Part shown: in pieces, positions 26,010 to 34,211 of the stretch | How the letters are laid out: each line of letters opens with the position of its first letter | How positions within the stretch are numbered: the stretch's first letter is position 1 | Origin: Shouchella sp047238345 | GTDB taxonomy: Bacteria > Bacillota > Bacilli > Bacillales > Bacillaceae_D | Assembly: GCF_047238345.1 (NCBI RefSeq) | Contig: NZ_JBDFMQ010000002.1 | Span: forward strand, 1 to 64,000 | DNA: 64,000 nucleotides | Reading direction: 5' to 3' | The notes under the pieces: model-generated | The model's input: the letters and a program-made list of their open reading frames with translations, nothing else | What the model was told of the DNA's origin: nothing | Database searches by the model: none | Made by a program: the position numbers and the translations under genes

Positions 26010-27151
26010 AAAAGTTCATGCAATTTCTTTGTATGCTTTCCCTGCTGCAGCTCTCGGGTTGTTGGGACAGTTCAAATATTGAGAGCATATCTTTTGTAAT
26101 GGGCGTCGGGATTGAAGCAGATGAAAACCAAGAGGAGACAATTCGTTTGCTATCGCAGCTATACCTCCCTTTAAATGATGAAAGCATGTCGTCGAATATG
26201 CCTTTCCGAAATAAATCTACAACTGGAGATTCTGTTTTAGATGCTATTCGACAACTAGAGTTGATTGATCAAGGCATTATGAGTGATCACCAAATGATCC
26301 TTGTATTAGGTACAAGTGCTATTAAAAATTGGGGTGTCGAAAAATTAATTAACCAGAAGGCAAGAGATGAACGGACTAAAAGCGGCATCAAAGTTCTAGT
26401 AACAGATAATTCTTTGGACACGCTCTTCTCTTACCCGAGAGGAGATACAGCAGCGCCCACTTCGAAAACTATCGATGATTTAAGCCAAAATATGGATCGT
26501 ACAACAGAGGTTCCAGCCCCTGTAACTTTGGGTCTGCTTGCAGATGCTATTAGTCGTGAACAATCCATTCTCCTTCCAAATGTGACGGTTGAGAACAACG
26601 ATATCAAGATGAAAGGAGCTTATGTTTTAAAGCATGGGGAAGAAATGGGCGGTTATATGAGTCCTAAACAAGTGAGTCTCGTCCATTGGCTCATTGGAGA
26701 TGTGAAAGGCGGCATTCTTTCTAAGGAAATAAATGGATATCGCACTGTTTATGAAATTTTGGACGTACAATTGGATTCATTAAAGGTATCAATAGAAGAC
26801 GAACGAATGAAGATTACAATTGGGGTAAGCAGTGATGGACGATTGGCGGAAAACTGGGATCCCCATGAAGATGCCTATGACCCACTCTATCTTAATGAAA
26901 TGGAAAAGAGCTTTGAGATGCAGTTAAAGGAGGATGTTGACGCTCTCATTCAAGAATTACAAAATGTTTATCAAACTGATCCTTTAAACTTCCAACAATA
27001 TGCAAAAATTCAAAACTATGATTTTTGGAAAACGAATCGTCACGATTGGGACTCCCTTTTTCAAGATGCTGAGTTTGACTATCAAGTTAATCTTTCAATT
27101 GTCGATTTTGGAACAAGAGGGATGCGTAACGAAATAAAAAATAAAAGTTAA
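26006..27151 (+). CDS. GerA-family spore germinant receptor, C subunit (lipoprotein)
   Basis: A 381-aa Ger(x)C lipoprotein. ATG 26006 overlaps the B-subunit stop and follows AAAGGATTC. The lipobox LSGC (MKKFMQFLCMLSLLQLSGCW, Cys19) and adjacent WDSSNIESISFVMGVGIE are typical. Domain I resembles the GerC N-terminal fold, and the C-terminal domain contains the conserved DPLNFQQYAKIQNYDFW region. GerC anchors to the outer face of the spore inner membrane and is needed for the receptor. The operon ends at a terminator, so no D subunit is encoded. Confidence 0.92.
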   Translation: MKKFMQFLCMLSLLQLSGCWDSSNIESISFVMGVGIEADENQEETIRLLSQLYLPLNDESMSSNMPFRNKSTTGDSVLDAIRQLELIDQGIMSDHQMILVLGTSAIKNWGVEKLINQKARDERTKSGIKVLVTDNSLDTLFSYPRGDTAAPTSKTIDDLSQNMDRTTEVPAPVTLGLLADAISREQSILLPNVTVENNDIKMKGAYVLKHGEEMGGYMSPKQVSLVHWLIGDVKGGILSKEINGYRTVYEILDVQLDSLKVSIEDERMKITIGVSSDGRLAENWDPHEDAYDPLYLNEMEKSFEMQLKEDVDALIQELQNVYQTDPLNFQQYAKIQNYDFWKTNRHDWDSLFQDAEFDYQVNLSIVDFGTRGMRNEIKNKS

Positions 27152-27155
27152 ACAC

Positions 27156-27186
27156 AAAAAAGCACAAGCAATTGCCTGTGCTTTTA
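27156..27186 (+). terminator. Terminator of the ger operon
   Basis: AAAAGCACA(A)G and C(C)TGTGCTTTT pair around a short loop. The A run on the left would also serve the convergent squalene-synthase operon. Confidence 0.85.
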
Positions 27187-27191
27187 AGGTA

Positions 27192-28049
27192 TTAGTTGTA
27201 GAGCGAGTGTATAGCATAAAGGAGTTCTTGTTTTCTGTGTTCACTAACATAGACTTTTTGTGAAAAGACCTCATACTGCTGTTCTCTAATCGCGCTTAAA
27301 ATCTCTCTGTACATCACGGTTGCACCATAAACGCTAAACCTAGATTCAGGGGGATAGAGATGAACGGCCTCAAGGGATTCATTGTACAGTTGCTCTGCCT
27401 TTTTTGCCATTGCCTCCCAGAGGGCAATAAAGCGTGGCGTCACTTGCCCATTGCGCAGTTCTGCTTCATTCACCTGATAGGTTGCTAGTTCATCGTGTGG
27501 CAGGTAAAGGCGTCCTCGATTTAAGTCTTCTCCGACATCTCGTAGAATATTTGTTAGTTGCATAGCCTTCCCGAGCGCAATGGCACTAGTCTCTAACTGC
27601 TGATAATGACCCGGAGCGAGGATTGGATTTAACATCAAACCAACGGTACTGGCCACGTGGTAAGAGTAGTTTTCAAGATCGTCTAAAGTTTGAAAACGAA
27701 TGTGTAGTACATCTAATTTTTGCCCTTTTAATTGATCTTTAAAATGTTGTTCTTCCATTTCAAAGTTTTGAAAGACGTTCCTTAAAGCGACCCACTCTGG
27801 TTTCATTTGTACATCACCACGAAGCATACGATCAAATTCTGTTTCAAAACTGTCTAGTAACAGACTCTTTTGTGTGTCAGTGTACCCTTCTTGATCGGCA
27901 ATATCATCTGCTCGGCGACAGAATGCATATACAGCCCAAACAGCTTTTCGCTGTTCCATAGGTAGGAAGGAAAAGGCTTTGGAAAACGTCGCGGAGTGTT
28001 GATTCATAATGGATAAACAATAGGTGTAGGCCTTATCTAAATCAATCAT
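27192..28049 (-). CDS. Squalene/phytoene synthase family protein
   Basis: A 285-aa trans-isoprenyl diphosphate synthase of the head-to-head type. Both Asp-rich metal motifs are present: CRRADDIADQEG and QLTNILRDVGEDLNRGR. A conserved FCRR-like entry and the YGATVMYREIL C-terminal segment support the family. It would join two prenyl diphosphates (FPP or GGPP) to make dehydrosqualene, squalene or phytoene for carotenoids or hopanoid-like lipids. No desaturase is in the window, so the product is unresolved. Its start overlaps the ctaA stop by 4 bp. Last gene of the four-gene leftward operon. Confidence 0.9.
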   Translation of the reverse strand: MIDLDKAYTYCLSIMNQHSATFSKAFSFLPMEQRKAVWAVYAFCRRADDIADQEGYTDTQKSLLLDSFETEFDRMLRGDVQMKPEWVALRNVFQNFEMEEQHFKDQLKGQKLDVLHIRFQTLDDLENYSYHVASTVGLMLNPILAPGHYQQLETSAIALGKAMQLTNILRDVGEDLNRGRLYLPHDELATYQVNEAELRNGQVTPRFIALWEAMAKKAEQLYNESLEAVHLYPPESRFSVYGATVMYREILSAIREQQYEVFSQKVYVSEHRKQELLYAIHSLYN

Positions 28050-28951
28050 TCACTTTCCTCCTTAGAACCTCTTCTCGTCAAGATAATTGTATAAGTGAAA
28101 AGAGCAAATAGTAAAGAGATGGTGAGGGCATGAATGAGCCCAATTGTTAAATTTTGATTATAGGTAAAGACCATCCCTACTCCACTTAATAATTGTACAA
28201 AAATAAGTCCTAGACTGGTGAGGCTAATCATTGTTAGCACACGTTGTGTTTTATAGAAACGTAGTGCCCAAACGGCAAAGACAAGAACGAGCAGTGCGAG
28301 GGACATCCCAGCTAATCGGTGGAACATTTGAGCAAAAACGATGGTTCCTTCACTAAATAACACCCAGTTGCCGCTGCATAGCGGAAACCCTGTACAAGCT
28401 GTTGCGGCACCCATGTGCTTAACAAAAGCTCCTGTATAGATAACGAGGTAGGCATACAAGGTAATCGCAATGATGAACCAGTGGAACCGTTTCGAAACAA
28501 CAAGCTTTGTTCGAGTCAATGATTTTTCAAACGTGAACAGTGTGATTGCACTAACAGCTGCTAACGAAATAGCGGAAAAACCAAAATGAAGAGCCATAAT
28601 GAGTGGTGGCTGTCCAAACACAACCTGTCCAGCTCCCATTAATCCTTGTACGATGATTGCAGTAGAAGCAAGGATGGCAAAAAACTTGATCTCATTGATA
28701 TATGAGAGGCGTTTCCATGACCAAAATGATAAAAGTAGTACTAGCATTCCAGCTACACTGGAGAGTAATCGGTGTGTATATTCAATAATGGTTTCAAGTG
28801 TAGGGTTGTAAGGAATGACGTCGCCAAAGCAGAGGGGCCATGTTGTTCCACACCCCTGTCCTGATCCTGTTTTAGTCACGATTGATCCTTGAATTAAGAC
28901 AAATAGAACGACCAAAGTCGTCAATATGCCAAATGCACGTAATTTCTTCAT
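28046..28951 (-). CDS. ctaA: Heme A synthase CtaA
   Basis: A 301-aa, eight-helix membrane protein of typical Bacillus CtaA length. It has both conserved extracytoplasmic Cys pairs (C-GTTWPL-C and C-TGFPL-C) and heme-ligand histidines in EYTHRL, MALHFG, MFHRLAG and LIHALT. CtaA oxidises the C8 methyl of heme O to yield heme A for cytochrome oxidase. On Bacillus chromosomes it is usually divergent from ctaB; here no ctaB is near and it is coupled by 4-bp overlaps to a hydrolase upstream and a squalene synthase downstream. It may be an additional copy carried as cargo. Confidence 0.93.
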   Translation of the reverse strand: MKKLRAFGILTTLVVLFVLIQGSIVTKTGSGQGCGTTWPLCFGDVIPYNPTLETIIEYTHRLLSSVAGMLVLLLSFWSWKRLSYINEIKFFAILASTAIIVQGLMGAGQVVFGQPPLIMALHFGFSAISLAAVSAITLFTFEKSLTRTKLVVSKRFHWFIIAITLYAYLVIYTGAFVKHMGAATACTGFPLCSGNWVLFSEGTIVFAQMFHRLAGMSLALLVLVFAVWALRFYKTQRVLTMISLTSLGLIFVQLLSGVGMVFTYNQNLTIGLIHALTISLLFALFTYTIILTRRGSKEESE

Positions 28952-29718
28952 AAGTCACCTCGACTAGACGTCGTTGCCCTTTCAGCTGTAATCCAGTTTA
29001 CGATGGTATCTATCATGATTTGCTGTTGGTCTTGAACGGAGATCGTTGCTTCATAATCACCAGACTGTGAACCGTAGACACCGAATTGAGCATGATTTCC
29101 ACCTTGTATTTCAACTGTTTGTGTAGTTTTAGGTAAATTTTTTCCATAGTCGATTATTTTTTGTGGCGTGCTTAATCCATCTTCCGACCCACTAATGGTT
29201 AATACAGGAAATGTTGATACAGATAGAGCCTCATTATCAGCTGCATACGCACCTAACAAGATTAACCCAGACAACCGGTCGAGGTTTGCATCAGCAAACA
29301 TAGAGGCAGCTGCTCCTCCCATTGAATGACCGCCAATGTACCAGTCCAATTCATGAAAGCGCGGATTTTTTAGTATTTCTTCTGCTTTTAATTGGTCAAA
29401 AATCGGCAAATTGAATCGTACGTTTGGAATTGCGACGGTAATCTTTTGTTTCGCGAGCTCTTGTCCTACATAGGCATAGGCGTTCGCATCTACCTTTGCA
29501 CCAGGATAAAGAATGAGTCCGATCTTTGTTTGCTCTGCCTCAAACACGAGCCAGTCATCTACCTTTTCTCCCTCCCCTGTCATGATAATTCCTTCTTCTT
29601 TCACAGCACTGTATGTGTTTTGTGACCATAAAAGAAAACCAACTATCGGAACGATAAGTAAGAGGAAAAGAATAAGTAAAAGGATTCTCCCTTTTTTTTG
29701 CGCTTGTTTTGACTTCAT
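28948..29718 (-). CDS. Membrane-anchored alpha/beta hydrolase
   Basis: A 256-aa protein with an N-terminal membrane anchor (ILLLILFLLLIVPIVGFLLW) and an extracytoplasmic alpha/beta hydrolase domain. The nucleophile motif is GGHSMGG, the acid probably lies in SGSEDGLS, and the catalytic His in GGNHAQFG. The domain corresponds to the Abhydrolase_5 group (LILYPGAKVDANAYAYVG near the start). Substrate unknown. Its ATG overlaps the upstream TAA (TAATG) and its stop overlaps the ctaA start, so it is translationally coupled in this operon. Confidence 0.83.
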   Translation of the reverse strand: MKSKQAQKKGRILLLILFLLLIVPIVGFLLWSQNTYSAVKEEGIIMTGEGEKVDDWLVFEAEQTKIGLILYPGAKVDANAYAYVGQELAKQKITVAIPNVRFNLPIFDQLKAEEILKNPRFHELDWYIGGHSMGGAAASMFADANLDRLSGLILLGAYAADNEALSVSTFPVLTISGSEDGLSTPQKIIDYGKNLPKTTQTVEIQGGNHAQFGVYGSQSGDYEATISVQDQQQIMIDTIVNWITAERATTSSRGDL

Positions 29719-30047
29719 TAGAAACGAATCACTCCAAACCCAATTAACACAAGCAGAATAAACGTCAAGCCAGTTACACTGATCAGGACATACTGTTTAG
29801 ATGGTTGTTTTGATTTCATCAGCTTCTCAGTAAATGCAATAAAGAACAAAGCAATGAATAATTTGATCACAAAAACCAACGGAAAAGAAAGAAGAACGGT
29901 TAAGGCGATCCCAGAAACGAGCATCAAAACTGCGAGTATTCGAAACAGCACCGTTACATATGTTGACCGGAAAAACAGGTTACCCACAATTGAAAGAAAT
30001 AAAATGGCCCAAGTGCCAATATGAATCTGATACAAAACGTCGTACAT
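29718..30047 (-). CDS. DUF1516 (YisL-like) membrane protein
   Basis: A 109-aa protein with four hydrophobic segments and a short N-terminal HIGTWAILFL motif like YisL/DUF1516 proteins. ATG 30047 follows AAGAGGAG by 9 nt, making it the first gene of the operon leading to the hydrolase, ctaA and squalene synthase. Function unknown in the family. The PadR-type dyad at 30075-30094 lies just upstream, so this operon is probably regulated by the divergent padR gene. Confidence 0.7.
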   Translation of the reverse strand: MYDVLYQIHIGTWAILFLSIVGNLFFRSTYVTVLFRILAVLMLVSGIALTVLLSFPLVFVIKLFIALFFIAFTEKLMKSKQPSKQYVLISVTGLTFILLVLIGFGVIRF

Positions 30048-30074
30048 GTGTAAATTCTCCTCTTAAACTTTTAT

Positions 30075-30094
30075 ATATGTCTAAAATGACATAT
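30075..30094. promoter_or_regulatory. Candidate PadR operator between divergent genes
   Basis: ATATGTC-N6-GACATAT is a perfect 7-bp dyad, matching the ATGT/ACAT half-sites typical of PadR regulators. It lies in the 141-bp divergent intergenic region. A further GACAT occurs 12 bp to the right. Confidence 0.6.
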
Positions 30095-30188
30095 GAAACT
30101 AATGACATAATAACCAGATCCCTACGTCTTGGTCAAGCTGATATGGTATAGTTTTTGTATATTGACAAATTTAAGGGATGAATCGAAT

Positions 30189-30731
30189 ATGAGTCTTCGT
30201 TATGCGTTACTAGGAATTATTTCAAAACAAGCCGTCACAGGTTACGATGTGGTAAACATCTTTAAACAACAGATGATTCACTTTTGGGGTTCTACCCATA
30301 GTCAAATCTATACAGAGCTACACAAAATGGAAAAAGATCAATTAATTGATCATGAACTTGTCATTCAGGCATCGTCACCAAATAAAAAAATCTATTCAAT
30401 TACAGATAGTGGACGAAAAGAATTAATTAGATGGGCCGTGGAACAGCCGCTAAAACCTGCTAAAATCAAGGATGAATTTTTAATTAAAACGACGATTTTT
30501 CCAGTTTTATCAGATGAAGAGATTCTCTCTTTATTGGATGAGGTCATTGAAAGAGAAACCCACACCATGGATATGACGAGGAAATGGAAAGACCATTTTA
30601 AGGGTCAAGAAGATCAAGATGTTGGAACGTTGTTAACCGTGGAATATGGGATTCGGTATGCACAGATGTATGTCGATTGGTGCATTTGGGCGAAAGGCTT
30701 CATTGAAGAGAAACGTCTATTAAATAAATAG
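30189..30731 (+). CDS. PadR-family transcriptional regulator
   Basis: A 180-aa protein with start ATG 30189 after AAGGGATG. The N-terminal winged helix (SLRYALLGIISKQAVTGYDV, STHSQIYTELHKMEKDQLI, and the wing SPNKKIYSITDSGRKEL) is PadR, and the C-terminal ~90 residues are the Vir/PadR_C dimerisation domain. PadR proteins usually repress a neighbouring operon until a phenolic or other ligand binds. It diverges from the DUF1516-ctaA operon with a perfect dyad between them. The inducer is unknown. Confidence 0.9.
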   Translation: MSLRYALLGIISKQAVTGYDVVNIFKQQMIHFWGSTHSQIYTELHKMEKDQLIDHELVIQASSPNKKIYSITDSGRKELIRWAVEQPLKPAKIKDEFLIKTTIFPVLSDEEILSLLDEVIERETHTMDMTRKWKDHFKGQEDQDVGTLLTVEYGIRYAQMYVDWCIWAKGFIEEKRLLNK

Positions 30732-30794
30732 AAACATGTGGCGTTTAACATACTTGATTAGACCAATAGACTGATCGATATCGGTGATATATCG

Positions 30795-30828
30795 AAAAAG
30801 AATGCAGGGTAACCTACATTCTTTTTGT
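30795..30828. terminator. Bidirectional terminator between padR and the RHH gene
   Basis: AAAAAGAATG(C)AGG pairs with CCT(A)CATTCTTTTT. A and T runs flank both sides, serving two convergent genes. Confidence 0.8.
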
Positions 30829-30835
30829 GTGGAAC

Positions 30836-31462
30836 CTAAGAATAGTATTTTTCTAGAAACTGCCGAATCGCACCTTTAAGATCTCCGGCCCCTCTCTTCA
30901 CGTGATCAATCCACTCTAGTAACCCATAAACCGTAATTGACTGATCCACATGCGGATGGTGGGCATTAATGTAGTGCAAAAGCTCTTGTAATTGAGCCCG
31001 TTGCTCGTGGTTTAAGTGACGGACGATGTGGGTTTCCACATAATGATGAACGGCATTGCTAGAAAAAAACGTCACCTCTAAAAGTTGAGATGCTGTATTC
31101 GCAATAGACCGGTCCAATGCATATGCGAATTTCTTTAGTTGAAGGTAGACGTCTTGCGAAAAACGTAGGTTTAGTCGCCGCATCTCACCTGTTCGAACCA
31201 ACCGATGTTGGCCGTTCGTGTGCTTTCTTCCGAGAAATACTGTTTCTCCATGCCAGTAGTCAAATACAAAGTGATTTTCAAAATGCTCAAGCATGGTCAG
31301 GTTATTCAAGCCTTGAAGCAAAATTGTTTCGCCGACGTCTTTAATGGGGCGTTCTGTGAGTCGACTGACATTGGCTAAGCTGCTATAAAACGAAAGCGAG
31401 ATAAATGGTTTGCAATCTTGTTTTTTATCCGATCGTTTTTGACGCTCCCCTATCTTTTCCAT
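30836..31462 (-). CDS. Tandem ribbon-helix-helix-like plasmid protein, copy A (208 aa)
   Basis: ATG 31462 follows GAGGGAAGAGG. After a basic leader containing KRSDKKQDCKP, two regions resemble ribbon-helix-helix units: residues ~18-55 (SFYSSLANVSRLTERPIKDV) and ~93-130 (RRLNLRFSQDVYLQLKKFAY). The C-terminal ~60 residues are helical. It aligns along its whole length with the 205-aa protein at 53157-53774, sharing SDKK-x-DC-(K/R)P, PIK-x-VGETI, DYW and FA-x-AL. Both are divergent from a tiny basic-peptide gene. DNA binding and autoregulation are inferred from the fold. It neighbours the partition operon. Family not recognised. Confidence 0.7.
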   Translation of the reverse strand: MEKIGERQKRSDKKQDCKPFISLSFYSSLANVSRLTERPIKDVGETILLQGLNNLTMLEHFENHFVFDYWHGETVFLGRKHTNGQHRLVRTGEMRRLNLRFSQDVYLQLKKFAYALDRSIANTASQLLEVTFFSSNAVHHYVETHIVRHLNHEQRAQLQELLHYINAHHPHVDQSITVYGLLEWIDHVKRGAGDLKGAIRQFLEKYYS

Positions 31463-31606
31463 GTAAGCCCTCTTCCCTCTTTGATCTCCTGGACAGTGTC
31501 CCTGACTTCTTCTCAGACTATGTCAAGCGGATCGCGATTATGTCACTGTTTAAAAACGAACCAAGTGGTCACACTGAATAATAAAGAGTCGTTAAACGGA
31601 GGAAAT

Positions 31607-31708
31607 ATGATGGGACTGAAGATGTCGAAGGAAGAAGCAAAAGAACTTGCTAAAGCATGTCAAACGTTAATGGATGAAAAGAACCACCCGAAAAAAGTAA
31701 AGCGCTAG
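31607..31708 (+). CDS. Micro-peptide of module A, 33 aa
   Basis: ATG 31607 (or 31610) follows ACGGAGGAAAT. The product starts MGLKMSKEEAKELAKAC after an extra Met and ends in a basic tail HPKKVKR. It has the same start (MG-(L/I)-KM-(S/T)), the AK-spaced helix and lysine-rich end as the 37-aa peptide at 53927-54040. Both lie 144-152 bp from, and divergent to, paralogous tandem-RHH genes. Conservation of the pair argues for a translated product. A perfect 19-bp hairpin follows. Confidence 0.65.
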   Translation: MMGLKMSKEEAKELAKACQTLMDEKNHPKKVKR

Positions 31709-31757
31709 CGAGATGGACTTTTTGTAGGGACAGGAACGAGTACATGGCTACACATCA

Positions 31758-31806
31758 AAACCCCTCTTGATTAAGTAAGCAACTTAATCAAGAGGGGTTT
31801 GATTTT
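31758..31806. terminator. Perfect 19-bp hairpin terminator
   Basis: Arms 31758-31776 and 31782-31800 are exactly complementary (AAACCCCTCTTGATTAAGT on the left) with a 5-nt loop. GATTTTT follows rightward and AAAA precedes it, so it can end both the micro-peptide and the leftward partition operon. Confidence 0.8.
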
Positions 31807-31827
31807 TCAGTGTTTATAAGAAGAGGT

Positions 31828-32148
31828 CTATAATAAGCCACTACGCGCAAAAAGCGCGGTTGCATCTGTGTACTCTTCTTCGTCTTCATTCGTATCATAA
31901 TCGAGAACCGGAGCGGTTGGCTCAGGTTTCTTTTCAGTTGACGATCCCTCTAAATGAGGCGCGACTGGTTTATATGATGACATATAGGTATTCGTCGCCC
32001 CCTCTTCTTCTAGCTGCATATACGCCTTAAGCGCCAAGCGAACGTATTGACTAATCGCTCCCCTACCTTGTTGACGTAAATCCTCGATCTTCTGATCAAT
32101 GTCCGGGTGATCTACTGCATTCCAAGATATAAGAGTTTTTTTGTTCAT
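31828..32148 (-). CDS. ParR-like DNA-binding adaptor of the partition system
   Basis: A 106-aa protein encoded 4 bp after the actin-like gene. The N-terminal ~55 residues look like a ribbon-helix-helix DNA-binding unit (KKTLISWNAVDHPDIDQKIE, then ISQYVRLALKAYMQ). The C-terminal half is acidic and probably disordered, ending in a hydrophobic FARSGLL that could contact the filament, as in other ParR/AlfB adaptors. It would bind the centromere repeats upstream of the operon and link them to the actin filament. Assignment rests on size, fold and gene order. Confidence 0.72.
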   Translation of the reverse strand: MNKKTLISWNAVDHPDIDQKIEDLRQQGRGAISQYVRLALKAYMQLEEEGATNTYMSSYKPVAPHLEGSSTEKKPEPTAPVLDYDTNEDEEEYTDATALFARSGLL

Positions 32149-32152
32149 CCGT

Positions 32153-33232
32153 TTACTCCTTTGTGGCTGCTACTTCGTCTTTACGCATCGAGTGAATTTG
32201 ATCACGTTTTAAAATGGCAAGGTTGTAATGCCCCTTTAAGTTTGCTAGTTGTGGTTCTGCTGCTTCAATTGTGGCGTCGTGTTCTTGTAAGGCACTCTTG
32301 AAGGCATCGCCAACAATATTGGCTCCCCCACCGGTAATGTAAAAGCCGTCAATAATATCACGATTTGGAATGATGGTGTTGAGTTTTGTAATCACCGCTT
32401 CACAGAAATCATCAATCGGTCCGTCTACTAAATGGCCAAAGCTTGGGTGCACACGGTCACTAATTTTTGCTGTATGATCTCCACGTCGAAATCCGTCTTC
32501 AATTTGGGAATACTGCACATCTGATAGACCGCTGTCATGCTTTAAGGCTGTAGCGATTTGTTTGTAAATATCATTTTGACCCGTTTTCAACACGTCTGAA
32601 AGCTCAGGAATACGTTTTAACCCACGGTACGTATCAATAATGGATGTACCTGCACCGAAATCGAATACGGTATAGGTCTTGGTTTGTACGTTTTTATTAA
32701 TTTGCTTTTTGTCGTTCATATTCTCAGAAAGCAACGTTCCTAATGGCTGCTCGTTAATGGTGACATCAACCACATCAATAACTAACTCGCTTCCATTACG
32801 CGTAATCACATGGGTCCCTTTTAAGAAGCTTTTCAAATCTTTATCGACATCAGTCCGAACTTCATCAGACGGTAGTGACGCAACGAGAACCACTTCTATT
32901 GATTTTTTGTTAAAATCGGACGCAAGTTCTGCCAAAACAAATTCAAAAAGCAAACGGAAATTGGCAGATTCATAGCGCTTATGGTGCGTATACGTTGGCA
33001 TCAAATCACTATGGGCAATGCGCTCTTTAATATCACGACCCCAGACGTATTTCTTTCCAATTTTAAGCTTACTCTCATAAAGGTTATAATCGTGCTCCCC
33101 TTCTAAATTTGAAACACTGCCTACACCTAGTGCTTTTTCATTTGCAATCATGGATGGTGCAATGAGAATTCGTTTTTCAGACCTCGCCTTTACTTGTCCA
33201 TTGCCAAGGTCGATTGCGAACGCTTTTACCAT
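32153..33232 (-). CDS. parM: Actin-like plasmid segregation ATPase (ParM/Alp family)
   Basis: A 359-aa actin-fold protein with phosphate-1 motif AIDLGNGQVK (6-15), phosphate-2 motif VFDFGAGTSIID (189-200) and adenosine motif TGGGAN (300-305). ParM-type proteins polymerise to push plasmid copies apart. It starts at ATG 33232 behind GGATGATAT. The ParR-like gene follows immediately, and a repeat cluster resembling a centromere lies 80-160 bp upstream. The family ranges from ParM to AlfA and Alp7A; I cannot place it closer. It is complete. Confidence 0.9.
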   Translation of the reverse strand: MVKAFAIDLGNGQVKARSEKRILIAPSMIANEKALGVGSVSNLEGEHDYNLYESKLKIGKKYVWGRDIKERIAHSDLMPTYTHHKRYESANFRLLFEFVLAELASDFNKKSIEVVLVASLPSDEVRTDVDKDLKSFLKGTHVITRNGSELVIDVVDVTINEQPLGTLLSENMNDKKQINKNVQTKTYTVFDFGAGTSIIDTYRGLKRIPELSDVLKTGQNDIYKQIATALKHDSGLSDVQYSQIEDGFRRGDHTAKISDRVHPSFGHLVDGPIDDFCEAVITKLNTIIPNRDIIDGFYITGGGANIVGDAFKSALQEHDATIEAAEPQLANLKGHYNLAILKRDQIHSMRKDEVAATKE

Positions 33233-33312
33233 ATGTATATATCATCCTCTCTACTCTACCAACGTTTGGTACTTACTAGAATACGAGATATGGCCACAAA
33301 AATCAAGGAAAG

Positions 33313-33393
33313 TATATCCAATAAGATATCTTATTGGATATCATAAATAAAATATTAGGGATGGATATCTATTAGGATATCTTAGTAGATATC
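33313..33393. repeat. Centromere-like repeats (parC) upstream of parM
   Basis: GATATC-centred motifs occur at 33313 (TATATC), 33325, 33337, 33364, 33376 and 33388. They form two clusters of three with exact 12-bp spacing, the clusters starting 51 bp apart. Flanking bases TTA and GG are partly conserved. They are the likely ParR binding sites and also overlap the parM promoter area, allowing autoregulation. Confidence 0.75.
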
Positions 33394-33422
33394 TAAAAAT
33401 AAAAATAGCACCTGTTAAGGTG

Positions 33423-34169
33423 CTAGTCAAGGCCAAAAGAGCGCTTCAAGGCATCATCATAGTGTTTTCGTTTGTACGCATGAATAAAATCTTCACGTTT
33501 CTGAACATCTTCTTCTTTTCGGAAAAGCCCTGCTTTTTTCATGCGCTCTTCAGAAGGTTTGGCCGCCCATTGTGTTAACGCATCATCACGTAGCTGGAGC
33601 TCAATGCGCGTTCGTGTTAACGCATCATCTAATTTTTCGCGCTGAAGTGCTTCAGGATTCTTAGGCTCTGGAAGCATGCGTTTTATATCAGCTTGTAAGC
33701 CTTGTGTTACTTCTTGTTTTACTTCCTGGCGCAATTCTTGTTTAATCTCTTCTTTTAAATGCGGCAAATACTCTTCCAACATGTCTTTAAAATCATCAAA
33801 TGTAGGGACTCGACTCAGTTCTGTACCTTCTGTTTCGACATCTTGTGGGAACGGTCTAAGTGTAAATTCATCGCGTTCTTGAATCATGTAATACACTGCA
33901 TCTAAATTAAACATATTCTTTTTCTCTTCATCGTACCGATACTCTGCAATGAATAAACCAATTTTGAGATCAGATTCATCGTACACGCGTTGTTTACTCG
34001 TGGACCGATTAATATAATGGATGCCCTTCTTTTCCAGGTCTTTAAACCATCGATCAATTGTATTGGTATGCATACTAATGGTGTCATCTTGAAACATGAT
34101 TTGCATTTGTTCACTAATTTCATCTGTGAAATCAGCAATACGCCACCATCTGTCTTGTTTTGTTTCCAT
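33423..34169 (-). CDS. MerR-like plasmid protein with coiled coil (248 aa)
   Basis: ATG 34169 follows GGAGGGGC; a longer ORF start at 34202 has no such site. Residues ~5-80 resemble a MerR-type winged helix (WWRIADFTDEISEQM, then TIDRWFKDLEKKGIHYINR). A long charged coiled coil follows (LKEEIKQELRQEVKQEV), then a helical C terminus. Comparable proteins are common on Bacillus plasmids near rep/par genes. The gene lies upstream of the centromere repeats and downstream of an array of TGGTGCACCA-type sites, the nearest within 45 bp of its start, suggesting it binds them. Function unproven. Confidence 0.65.
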   Translation of the reverse strand: METKQDRWWRIADFTDEISEQMQIMFQDDTISMHTNTIDRWFKDLEKKGIHYINRSTSKQRVYDESDLKIGLFIAEYRYDEEKKNMFNLDAVYYMIQERDEFTLRPFPQDVETEGTELSRVPTFDDFKDMLEEYLPHLKEEIKQELRQEVKQEVTQGLQADIKRMLPEPKNPEALQREKLDDALTRTRIELQLRDDALTQWAAKPSEERMKKAGLFRKEEDVQKREDFIHAYKRKHYDDALKRSFGLD

Positions 34170-34211
34170 AAGCCCCTCCATTAATCGTGCACTACTTATC
34201 ATCTACTCGTC

